Part shown: positions 14,701-25,315 of the stretch, in pieces | Layout: the number at the start of each line of letters is the position of its first letter | Position numbering within the stretch: the stretch's first letter is position 1 | Assembly (NCBI GenBank): GCA_000499405.2 | Contig: HG738140.1 | Span: 8,645,560 to 8,709,559 of the forward strand | Reading direction: 5' to 3' | From: Onchocerca volvulus | Taxonomy: Eukaryota > Nematoda > Chromadorea > Rhabditida > Onchocercidae | Length of the DNA stretch: 64,000 nt | Position numbers and translations under genes: made by a program | Notes under the pieces: model-generated | What the model was told of the DNA's origin: nothing | The model's database searches: none | Seen by the model: the letters and a program-made list of their open reading frames with translations, nothing else

Positions 14701-17700
14701 ATCGAGTATGATAAACAAAAAAGTAATTAGAAGCGATCGACTTCCTTCAAGAAGCAGTCGGCTTTGAACTGCTTCAATTTTATTATATTTATTTCCAAAC
14801 TCATTGCTAATATTGAAAAACTTATTAATCAAATGACCATTTCAAGAATCCGAGGCTTAGTTCAAGTTGATTAAAGTCTATATTTTTTTTTTGAGCTAGT
14901 TTTTAAATTTTGTTCTACTTTATTCTGATATTGAGGCAATTCACTTAATTTTCAGGGTTTAATATTGAATAAAATCAATAGTAAAAAAATACGTTATCAT
15001 TGCAAATACAATTCTCAATATCAATTCCTATTCAATGATTTATTCCTAATTGATAAATCATCCAGGTCATGTCTATTGCATTATATTGATGGTACCACTT
15101 TGTCAGATATGGACTCTCGTTTACCAGACAATGATTTCGTTTTATTTCAACAACCAGGTTGGTTAGTCAAATATAGTAATTATCGTTCATTTCGATTGTT
15201 TGATTAGCTATTTCATGACATATTCTTAAAAACTGTTGAACCTTATTTTACATTCCAATAAAATATGTCAAAAAAGCCTTAAAATAAGCCATTAAATGGG
15301 ATGATGAAATTTTCTGTTTTTTTTATCAGAAACATCGGAATATTTTTTCTGCAATTGCAATAAAAGATGGAGACATTGAGCAGAGAAGCCATCATTAAAG
15401 AATATTTGAAACAACTAATGAACAATAAATAAAAGAAGGACCAATTTTCTGAACTTTCATTCCTTGCTCATTTGAACTGCCATTCTGCTAGCGATAACTG
15501 AAATTGTAAGAAAAAATCAGCAGTTCAGAAGAAATGGTTTAAATGAAATCAGCAAATTGGTTCATTTGAGTTTTTCTGGAAATAGCAGTGCAGATATTTT
15601 AAAATCAGTTGATAAAAAGCAATGGTAGTATTTTTTGAAAGCAATTTTTGATCTTTAGGCAGTGCATTTTATCCAATCGATTTCTCGTATGCATTATTGG
15701 AAGATGGAAAATGCCGTTACATTGAAGTAGAAGTGAGCATCAAAGTTTAATCTTATCCTTAATAAACACATTTCAGTTTCATTTATTTAAAAAATTGGTA
15801 ATTGGTTCTATTTAAACTCTTTTTTTAGGTAAACCTTAATTATACAAATCTACAATCTTGCCAAGAAACAGTAATGTTTGAAACGAACTACATGCCGCTG
15901 AAAATTTTTGCATGTCGCTGTCGTACAGAAGTTCATTCCAAGATACCGTGTGACGAAAAACTTGAATCAGAAATAATGAATATGGCGAGAAGTTGGGTTA
16001 GGTTCTTGATTATGATAAAAAAAGATTTAGTACGGAAAAAATGCTGATCAATATGAAGAAATCGGTTCAGCTAATATTATTAGCGCAAAATATACCAGAG
16101 AAATTATCACTTCGTTCACAAAGAATTCTGCATTGATATGAGATGTAGATACAATTGTACTTTTAAGTATTTTTCATTAGCAGTATCAACTATTGCCGAA
16201 ATAAATGATGAAATGCGTCAGTTAATAGCGATATTCTAAAATTAAGGAATCTTTTCTGAAGGAACACGGAAATATTAAATTATTAATAGTATTTCAAGAA
16301 ATACTTTTTAACTGTGATAACTGAATTTAACAATTCAAGTTGCTTGTAACTCTTCATAAACTAAATTAAAAATTTTAGCCCTTAGAGAATTTGACGCAGT
16401 GCATGCAGTATAATGAACAGAAACTGCAAGATGTATCACCAAATCAAATGGAAACAATATTCCTCACACACACATCTTATTGCTATACTGAAATGACTTT
16501 GAAAAAGAGTGGAAACGGTATCTATAATTTATTGGTCTTTTATTGATCAATACTGCACATATTTGACAAACCTAAGCAGCAAATTTAAAAAGGAAGTTGA
16601 TGGAATGGGAGGGGATAGATATTTGTGCGATAAAGATGAGATTTCATTGCTTTAATTTCAGCTTTTAAAAACATGTATTTGGTCAGTCAGTGAGTTTTAT
16701 TTCTGGATATCTAAGGATTTTTGTTTTGCCTTCATTAGACATAAAAACATCATAAGTCTCATTTTGTTTTTCCAGAACCAAAATTTTATGTGTCAGGTGG
16801 TGCGGTGACACATTCATTAGCCAAGAATGCTGAAAAACATCTGAATCATATTGCATATGCTATGTGGCTTGAGTAAGTTAACGTCTACTTGAGGTAGATA
16901 TTAATCTTTAATGGACATTGCTAATCAATGCATCAGCAATATGCATTTTATTTGAGATAAGACTCAAACGATCACTCATTAAACCAAGATTTTGGCCTGG
17001 GAAATCAAAATCTGACCTACGTGTCGACATGCCCGAAATGACCTTGTGTATTTTTTTTTTTTATTTTTTTCATACTGACAATCCATTTTGAACATATAAA
17101 TATTTCATTGTTCTTGTTTTGATTTTTTTATTGATCGCTTTTTCTCTAATGGAGAACTTAGAATTGAAATCTAAATTTAATATAAAGCTTCGCACTTAGG
17201 GCAGGATCATTATCGTCGCTTTGTTCTGCAAATCAGAAAGGAAAAGCATATTGTTTCTGCCGTTCATACAATAATTATATTGATGCATGCAATGAAGATG
17301 TATGGCAACGAATAAAATTGCAGAAAATACTGATAATGCAAGAACTTCATTTTATGGTATTTTAAAAAGTATTTTTAAATCAATCTGAGAAGCAAATAGT
17401 AATCTGTTTAAAATGGAAGCGAGATAGTCCTGAATTTTTTATCAACAGTACCAAATCTGCTCTTTCGCAAAGGCAGTTTTTGGTGAAATGACGGATCTTT
17501 TCTTGAATTCATTTTTCAGCTATCGCTTTTATTATAATTTGGGCTGCTCCATTTTCAATCAAATGGAATATTCATTTCACCAAATTCAAAGACATGGCGA
17601 ATTGCAGATCCGTAAAGAATACCTCAACACGCTATCAGATCATTTGGTGCAAAAAGGAGAAACATGGTGTCATTCTCCTGATGTTTATGGAACTTTGGAT

Positions 17701-18910
17701 ATTGATAGTGAGCTCAATTTTTATTTCTCTATAACTTGTTTATTTTCTTACTTCAATTCATAAAATCAGTAAGTATAATAAGTAAAATCAATACTCATAA
17801 GTATAATTGCAACATAATTGTAAATGAATCTACGGCTTCTCTTTTAAGAGTAGCACAACACAGTTAATTTGAATTATTCCTTCATTTAGAGATTATTACA
17901 CATATCGCTTAATAAGATCGATATAATTTGAAGCACTTAGTCTCAAATAAGATTTCACTGCAACCTGTATTTGCTTATTACCTAATAAGCATTCTGAGCA
18001 TTCTTTTATTCTGAGCATTTTAATCACTGGAGCATTCCCTTGTAAAAGCTGAATTCATGTAAATCACTCTAACTCGGTCATTTCTACAGTGATTTTGATT
18101 AAATATTGACAACTGATAGCTTAGTGTAGTGGAAAACGCTGATGTTATAACTAGTGGAAAATGTGTTCATACAAAACCAGAAACTAAAACCAAAACCAAA
18201 ACCCTGCGGGAATTCAAAGGTCAGTTTTTTGCTTTCAATTTTTTTTTTGAAAATGTGGTTTCATTTCAGCGTGACTTCAAATACAACTTTTAAAATAAAC
18301 CTTTTTTATTGCCAAACGAAAAAAAAAAGCTTAAATACTAAATTCTAAACAAAGTCCCACTCAACATTTAACTGGAATTGAAGTTATTTGGAACTAATTA
18401 AATTATTTAAAACCTGTTATTTACTAAAACTATTTTTTGGTTAAAGTCTTTCATAAGTTTCATTTTTTTTCATATAAGTATATAATTTATAATTTCTAAT
18501 TTATTCACCTTTATGATAATTTATTCTAATATGTATTTCATTTACTATTTGGATTTTTAAAAAGATCCCTCAATAAGACTAATTGCTAAGCATTCTCCAA
18601 AAAAAAGCATAAAAATTGCATATTTTATATTCTATAAACTTGATTCGTCAATTTTGATTTAGTACTTTACCTCTAATTTAATTTTCCCTTTTTTGTTCAG
18701 AATTCATGGACCATTCATAACTTTTCAGATGACCGTATATTCTGTGACGAATTAAAAGCTTTAGAAAATAAATGCGTTGCAAAGGTCACGGATACTGAAC
18801 ATCTCGAGAAAAATCGTTTGATATGCTGTTGCACAAGAAAATGTGAAGCAGTTGGCTTTATTATTCAATCACTGGCGAAAAATATCGTAGATAATTTGGA
18901 AGTATACTAA
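11742..18910 (+). CDS. Large cysteine-rich repeat protein, nematode-type, unknown function
   Basis: Exons: 11742-11961, 12306-12497, 12695-12889, 12967-13077, 13120-13207, 13291-13472, 13887-14073, 14291-14385, 14956-15157, 15659-15732, 15829-15996, 16379-16517, 16776-16872, 17200-17356, 17520-17707, 18729-18910; roughly 820 residues. From 13120 to 17356 all junctions agree in phase. The first two junctions and 17356/17520 are uncertain, and the true 5' end was not found. The protein repeats one plan about five times: a CY/CH pair, 50-100 mostly polar residues, then a tight cluster: CCCYGDLIDIC (13168), CCCNYQTFC (14350), CRCRTEVHSKIPC (15910), CFCRSYNNYIDAC (17252), CCCTRKC (18820). This resembles small secreted nematode cysteine modules such as the ET module, though I cannot assign a family. 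No transmembrane segment was seen. It is probably secreted or surface exposed, which is inference. Confidence 0.75.
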
Positions 18911-20783
18911 TCATTCTCCGATCCAGTGCACTCTGATGTCAATATCAACTAGTCATTTCAAAGATTCTATACAAATTTGTAATGTGGAATGAAGGAAAAT
19001 GTCAGTGATTTTAATTTTTTATATGGAACAAACTTCTCTTATTCAGTTAGTAATCAAATCCAGAAGAATAAAAAAATGCAAATTGTTGAATAACGTAAAA
19101 TTCTGCAGAATTTGTGACGCATAAAAACAATAGTTTTGAAAAGGAAAAAAAAAAAAAGCAAACGAAAATACGAATGATGTGTAAATGAAGTAAGACGAAA
19201 AAAAAGAAGAAAATGAGTGATATTCTCTCTTGGAAGAGGAATGAGGATTTCGCACAGAGTTATGTATATTCTTTCGTCAAAAATGCAGCAAATACTTCAG
19301 TGGCTTCGACAAAAAAGATTATTTCTTCCAATTTTCAAAAGACAAGCAGCGTTTTATGAAAAATTTTTCAATAGATTTCAAACAAAACTACCTGAAATAA
19401 TCTTCAAATTCCCTTATTCTGCATGATCATTCTACTGTTAATAAAGTTTATTGCATTCTTAATTTTGATAATATATCATATCACTGAAATGAGAAATCAA
19501 GCATCAGGACAAAAGTATAAAGAGAGAGGGTATCTCGAATAACTGTATATTTTAAGTAGCGCAAGAACGAAATAAGCAGTTTTCTAATTTTCAAATCAAA
19601 AAAAAATTCCTTTGTTATGAAAAAAAAGAGAAAAAATTCCTTTAAATTCCTCTGCTAACTTCCCATATTGTTTAGTTTCAATAAAAAATTTTATTTGTCA
19701 TTTTCGAGAAATCTTTTAAAATTCCTCCGATTTTTTCTTTGATTAAAATTCGATAAAATGAAGTTGAACTTTCAGACGAATATCAGCAATTGCTGCTCTA
19801 TGTTGTCAGAAGTTAAAATCTTACAGACGAAAATTTGCAGTTTCGGCTGATCTAATGCCTATCACAATTTTGAAATACTTGTTATGCCAGCAAAGTTATA
19901 TTAAATTGATAACATTTAATAATCTCAAGTATCAAGTACATCTCAATTCTAATTTAAAAAATTATATCGAGTTATAAATTTAAAAACTTACTTATCGAAT
20001 TATTATTTAATCTAATTGATTTAATCCCAGCATGAGATTTATCAAGAGTTTCAAAAATTAAGATTTCATTTCAAGATTTGACTTTTGTAGAATTGAGAAA
20101 AAAATTGCATCGAAATAAAACAAAAAGAAAAGGAATTACTTTGAATATTGTCAGTGTCTCAATATCGGTTCGGGATACTTTATTTTTTTGAGATTCATTT
20201 TTCTCTAGATATCAGTGCTTCAGTTATGCATCGAAAATTGTTGAAAATGAATCTAATTCCTTTTGAATTGTTCGAGTTTTTCCCGAAAGAAATAAATGGC
20301 CTTCTCGACATCCTTATGAATTCGCTTCTAAAATAGTCTGCCCAAAGATACTGTAATGCTACTTCCAAGTAGTATTTTGATTCTACATCCTCAATCTGTA
20401 ATTCGTTGCAATTGTCTGCTTCTCTAGTATGAGACCAACAAGGATACTGTACTTTTTATCCTTCTGATTCTGATAGCACAAACTTGAATACCTCATTTTT
20501 TTAGCTTGACTTCCGTTTAAAATATTTTATAGCTACTTTAACTGCTTATATCAGTACTGATTTGATTTCTACCGGTGATAAAATGATTCCATTCTTTAAA
20601 AATATTTCGCAAAATAAATTTTGTTCACATCCTCCATAACTCTTTCTGTTCTTTATTTATATTCGTGTAAATGAGCAATATTGATCAGCGACAAACGCAA
20701 AAGTATCTCTTCATCTTTTTATAGTCTCCCAATATGTGATTGTAAAATAATTCTGTTGTAAAATAGTTAGACTCTTTTTGTTG
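18911..20783. other. Intergenic; no supported gene
   Basis: No exon could be supported. A plus-strand open frame at 19214-19425 ends shortly before an AATAAA (19440), and an alternative 48-codon frame (MSDILSWKRNEDFAQSYVYS...) overlaps it. These could be a transcript 3' end but have no homology I recognise. The rest is A/T-rich spacer. Confidence 0.4.
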
Positions 20784-21881
20784 AGTTCAGCGATCGAGAA
20801 CCTTTGCACAAATTGGATTGGATTACCTTGGCCCCCTCTCTATCAAAATCGAAAATGGAGTAACCAAAAGCTGGGTTGCTCTATTCACATGTTTTACTAC
20901 GAGAGCGGTCCATCTGGAGATGGCAGAGAACTTATCAGCGGAAAGTTTTTTACATGTGTTAAGGAGATTTATATCACCACGTGGCTATCCAGTTTTGAGC
21001 GACAATGCAAGCCAATTCCAACTAGTTTTCAAAGTCATAAAGGAACAACACCCCAAGCTAAGTGATTTTTTGGCAGAAAAGGGAATGACTTGGGAAAGTA
21101 TAACTCCGAGAGCTCCTTGGAGTGGAGGACTTTACGAAAGACTGAAAGGACTAACCAAGAAGGCTATGAGAAGAGCTCTCGGAAGGAAGCTGCTATGGGA
21201 AAGGGAACTTATTACGCTGCTTGCAGAAATCGAAGGTTTATTGAACACGCGACCACTAACATAGTCAACTTCGATGATTGTAAGATAATACGTCCAATTG
21301 ATTTCATTCAGCCTAATGCTTCCTTAATTATATCAACAAAGGTGATCTAGATGAATTCAAACCAGGAAAACCAGATACGAAGGAACGACTCGTCAAATAT
21401 TGGATGGGAACATTAAAGGTACTCGATGCGTTCTGGGAAACATGGAAACGAGAATACTTAACAAACAAGCCTCAGGGAACGAACACAGAGAGAACACGTA
21501 AATCCTAAGAACTCGAAAGATCGTACGCCAATAATGGAAGAAATTGTATTAGTTGATGAGTTAGAAACACCACGAGGTTTGTGGAAATTAGCAAAAATTA
21601 AAGAAATCAAAAAAGGTAAAGATGGAGTAGCACGAACCGCATTAGTGGAGATGCCCAATGGAAAATACCTCACAAGACCAATAAACATGCTTTATCCTCT
21701 TGAAGTCAACAACACAATGGGTGAAGATAAACAACAAGCAGAGAGAGACTCAGATAAACAACAGGCAGATAGAGACTCAGAAAAGCGAGAGGGAACATAC
21801 GAAAGATCAAAGGAGACAACTATGGATCCAGACGAACATATAGCATCGAGAACTAGGAGTGCCATTAGAAAAAAAACGTGA
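20784..21881 (+). pseudogene. BEL/Pao retrotransposon integrase, truncated and frameshifted
   Basis: Frame from 20784 reads QRSRTFAQIGLDYLGP, then FTTRAVHLEMAENLSAESFL, LSDNASQFQ, and ITPRAPWSGGLYERLKGLTK. This is the integrase core of BEL/Pao elements, with Asp, Asp and the expected region of the last acidic residue. A lost base near 21262 after LLNTRPLT moves the reading to FDDCKIIRPIDFIQPNA. Another shift near 21340 gives FKPGKPDTKERLVKYWMGTL, and a third leads to MEEIVLVDELETPRGLWKLA, the DUF5641-like tail that follows integrase in this class. Gag, protease and reverse transcriptase are absent upstream, so the copy is 5'-truncated and dead. Confidence 0.92.
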
Positions 21882-21927
21882 CGCTAGACAAGACCGTGCC
21901 TGATGGAGTTAGATTTCGGCCGGGGAG

Positions 21928-22670
21928 TGTCGGTAAACCTTCAAATATTGTTTGTAACAAAGAATTTATAATCTCATTGTGAACAAAGCTCTTTGTTCTC
22001 CTCATCTAATCATCTACTAATGCTTATGTGCTTTGTTTAAGATTTGTAAAATATACTAACGTCTGTAAATTTGTGAGGATTAATGTCATACCCTTTGTCT
22101 AAAGAGTTGCAAATGGCCGGCATAAAGTCAATTGTAGTAATGTAGGGACCAAATCCCTTTTCTTTGTTTAAATGTTTCAAGCATTAGTTATCTCCTATTC
22201 TTTAATCTCATCCATATCAATCCCTTCTGTATGATTAATGTAAAACTTCCGCCCCCATTGGATGATCATACAAAAGCGAAATTTTCTGGACAGAAGGATC
22301 AGTGCTAAATTACACCACTAACAGAAGCGACAGCGATCTCCCAACACTCCGACCATCAATTCATCAAGACTAGTGGCGAAGCGTTTCCTACCAGTGTCGA
22401 TATCTCAATTTATCAGATACAAGGAAATTACATCAACGACAGGCTCCTACATCAGTATCAGTGGCAAACGCTCCCAGCCAATATCAAACAATTTGAACGA
22501 AGCACAATCAATCATTCGTCAAAAATTTATTGTTGGTATTCTTTATATTAATTGCATATTGTTTCATTCCTTTTCCATACTATTTGTTGTTTTAAAGTGC
22601 GATATTGTTTCTAATATCGTGTAAATCTAAATAAAGGCTATTGTTTACATAGTCAAGTCACAGCTGCACA
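21928..22670 (+). repeat. 3' LTR of the BEL/Pao element
   Basis: A G-rich tract (cggccggggag) just before TGTCGGTAAACC is a polypurine tract followed by the usual TG start of a BEL/Pao LTR. An AATAAA lies at 22630, so transcript polyadenylation would fall near 22650-22660. The 3' limit is estimated from TTTACATAGTCAAGTCACA. No matching 5' LTR is present in the window, so neither the target-site duplication nor the exact end can be read. Confidence 0.7.
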
Positions 22671-23176
22671 AATATCTCCAACCTAACGACTCTAAAATCC
22701 AAGCCCATAAATCAAACAGAAACTATCTATCTCCTACAAGACTTTCCTTCTTTCAAAACTTCTTTTAAAACCTGCAGTGTGCATTTATTAGCAAACCTTG
22801 GGTGAAATACTATTATTGATGTTATGAACTTTTTTGACACCTTACGGTTCTATTTGAAATCGCGAAAAAAAAATAGCAATTAATGATCATTAGAAAAAAC
22901 AGGGCGAGAAGAGCATATTCAAATCAAATATAAAATAAACATATTTGTTCAATAATATATCTAAATACCAAACGCAAATTTCAATATAAAAAGCGCAGTT
23001 GAATCAATCTACTTTTTGCTGTAGAGTTGTGCATCAATAATGACTAAGTTAGTAAATTATAATGTGGTTTTTCAATTTTTTTAAAATTTTGATATTTGGG
23101 GAAAAAGGACATAGAAATTTTAGAAATATCCTGTATAGTAATCAATAAATTACTAACTAGTGACCAGGTCTAGCTA
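22671..23176. other. Spacer between two mobile-element remnants
   Basis: A/T-rich, without any supported coding sequence. It ends in the palindromic CTAGCTAG immediately before the Helitron-type start at 23177. Confidence 0.4.
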
Positions 23177-23430
23177 GTCTATATGAATAAAAACATAAAT
23201 ATTCGTTTGTTCAAAATTTTAAATCGCCGAAAATTCTTATCGACTGCTTTGGAATTTTGGCACAAATTTGAATATGCTCTTTTTTTAATATAATCTTTAT
23301 ACAAGCGTTGATATAGCTTAATTTGGTTAATGGAAAATATTCGGGAAAAAAACTTGATAGAATTGTAATTCGGATTGCAGTCTGGTTAGGGGATTGCTTC
23401 ATGCTATTATGACTCGAGAAGGTTAGCAAT
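23177..23430 (+). mobile_element. Helitron 5'-end fragment
   Basis: It starts TCTATATGAATAAAAACATA and continues TATTCGTTTGTTCAAAATTT, TTAAATCGCCGAAAATTCTT and GGAATTTTGGCACAAATTTG. This is the same subterminal text as the copy at 10347 and typical of Helitron left ends (TC start). The fragment stops where the R1 repeat begins. Its strand is opposite to the Helitron coding remnant at 24.1-25.0 kb, so the two need not be from one copy. Confidence 0.6.
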
Positions 23431-23789
23431 AGGTGTCGAGAAAGTCTTCTTTATTTTGTGTTACAGAGATGAATCCTGTTGTGAAAGCTTTATTGGTTGA
23501 TGAAAGAGTGATTTTTTGTAACAATTATCAGAAAAAGTCAAATTCATCACTGGGTTATTCTCTCCTCCTTCTCTCGTTGAATACTGCTCAAATAAATTGC
23601 CGGATTGTTGCTACCGCTGTGTCGCCATCAACTCCAAAATGTTGTTATTGGTGTGTGGTGTAAGAATTCTGAACTTGAATTGAATTTCAGCTCCAAATCT
23701 TGTCATTATAAATCTTTTGGGACTCCTCTCCCTTACCTAATCTCCATCGTGTCGTCTTTCGGCTGGACTCGAATAAAACAGACAATTAT
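23431..23789 (-). repeat. R1 repeat, copy 1 (LTR-like)
   Basis: Read on the minus strand it runs from GACGACACGATGGAGATTAG through a TATA-like GATTTATAATGACAAGATTT and CCAATAAAGCTTTCACAAC to ATCTCTGTAACAC. It aligns by eye with the R1 copies at 25030, 57455 and 59500. A TATA-like box followed some 250 bases later by AATAAA and a CA end is what an LTR looks like. The right part (23790-23936) is interrupted by an inverted-repeat block. Confidence 0.65.
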
Positions 23790-23936
23790 TGTAAACAAGG
23801 AATGCTAAAGGACAAGGACGCGACATGATTTCAAAGTTTGTTTATCTGTTAATTGGGACACTTTGGTTGCAAACATGTTTATTGCATCTTTGAAACTATT
23901 TCACGCTCTTTCAGCTTTAGCACTCCTTGCTTAAAT
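23790..23936. repeat. Short inverted-repeat block (MITE-like)
   Basis: The left arm AAACAAGGAATGCTAAAGGA matches the right arm read on the other strand, AAGCAAGGAGTGCTAAAGCT. The match continues through ...CGCGACATGATTTCAAAG versus ...GCGTGAAATAGTTTCAAAG. The arms are about 55 bases and the loop about 35. The same arm (TGTAAACCAGGAGTGCTAAAG) opens the R1 copy at 57299, so the block may be an R1 terminus that folded back or was duplicated in inverse orientation. Confidence 0.65.
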
Positions 23937-24124
23937 AATTTCATGGCTCTATTTGGCATCTTTCGGCTTTCTTCGATAGAAAAAAAAGAAAAAAGAAATC
24001 CCAAGTTTCTAATATATTTAATTTTACAATGCTTGTAGGTATGCAATATTTTTTAAGTTTCATTGTCTATGTAGATATAGAGATGGTATGGTTTGCCGAT
24101 TCCACAAACACAACGCATAATTGT

Positions 24125-24995
24125 TTATGCAAACAGCAATCCGTGTTTAGATCTAAGCCGCACAATTTTAAAAAGTGGTCCTGAGCTTTTCTGATGGTGA
24201 TTGCAAAGCCAATCGAACTGGGAACTGGAATCTCTCAAACTAAATTGCACTAAATTGTTTTTTCTTCGTGAAGAAGCTGTTGCAATTGAGAAATGATGAA
24301 CCTTTTTGTGCCGAAAGAAATTACACACCGTGCATTCAATTTATCATTGTTATCACCGATGAAAAACATTTATAGGAATAGATGTTGGTCATATGGCAAT
24401 GGAAGCAAGGAGCTGGCTTTATGATAAATTTGTCCTTTCACTTTGAAAGTTGACGTGAATTGAGTTGCTACGATTTCTGTGCCGAACGACGTCATTTGGC
24501 AGTAATAGTTGTAATTTCTGATGTTAGGTAAAAAATGCTTTGGTTTGGCAGAATTAAATCCGGCAAGCAAACTTTTTGATGGCTCTAGCTCAAAAGTTCT
24601 CCGAAGTTCTCCAAGTTCAAGTGGTTTGATTTTTTCAGCGGCGCAACACATTCTTTTCTTTTTTCCATTGAATTTCAAAACCTTGCAATAAATACATATT
24701 TCAGTTAAAGTGCCGATGAGAACATGTCGGCTCAAACTATAATCATCAAATAAGTAATATCGAAATGCAAGGCGATTGTAATTGTTAAGTACGGAATCGT
24801 GTTTGACGCTGATCTACTGCTTCTCGTTGACGTCTTTCAGCAGTGCTTGTAACTATGCATCTTGAAATCTGGCTGCACGTCGCTCTGCTATTTCCTCGGC
24901 ATGTATTTGCGTCATCTTTTTCAGTTTGATTTCCAATTAATCCTCTCAATTCTTCCGTTCTGCGATCTAAGTTTGATCTTTCGCAAAGCATTGTT
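24125..24995 (-). pseudogene. Helitron Rep/helicase N-terminal region, broken
   Basis: The minus-strand frame starts at 24991 (MLCERSNLDRRTEELRGLIG), shifts frame, then reads SRHVLIGTLTEICIYCKVLK, MCCAAEKIKP, KPKHFLPNIRNYNYYCQMTS, FKVKGQIYHKASSLLPLP and, after a stop near 24370, IGDNNDKLNARCVISFGTKR. These are the conserved blocks of the Helitron-like N-terminal domain ahead of the replication initiator. Nothing of the HUH nuclease or helicase follows. Frameshifts and stops make it a dead fragment. It lies exactly between two R1 copies and has their orientation. Confidence 0.85.
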
Positions 24996-25029
24996 TAGAT
25001 GAACTAAAAAAGGTCAATTGTACCCGGGC

Positions 25030-25315
25030 TTTTCTCGAAATTGATTTGTGATTAAACTTAAACCTGAACTTGAACGCGAAACTGCCCAGTTGAACTGTCC
25101 ATCGTTGCCACTGCTGATCGCTTTAGACTCCGAACTATTGCTATTGCTATGCCGGTGTAGGAATTCGAACTTGAACTTGAATTTGAGCCTTAAATCTTGT
25201 CCTTTTAAATCCTTTCGAAGCTTTCCTTCACCTGATCTTCATCGTGTCGTTTCTTAATTGGATGACTTCACTTTGTTTATTTGTAAATCGAAGCGCTTCG
25301 GCGGTAAACATGTTT
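25030..25315 (-). repeat. R1 repeat, copy 2 (LTR-like, 3' part missing)
   Basis: Minus strand: TTTACCGC, CGATTTACAAATAAACAAAG, AAACGACACGATGAAGATCA, then GGATTTAAAAGGACAAGATT. These align closely with 57440-57560 (TTTACCGC, CGATTCACAGATAAACAAAC, GATTTAAAAGATTAGGATTT). The AATAAA-bearing end seen in the other copies is lost, and the Helitron reading frame starts about 40 bases downstream. Confidence 0.7.

Noticed and set aside
24785..25257. Plus-strand frame at 25048 within the R1/Helitron region
   Set aside because: It is the antisense of the R1 repeat and Helitron start; the minus strand carries the recognisable protein text.
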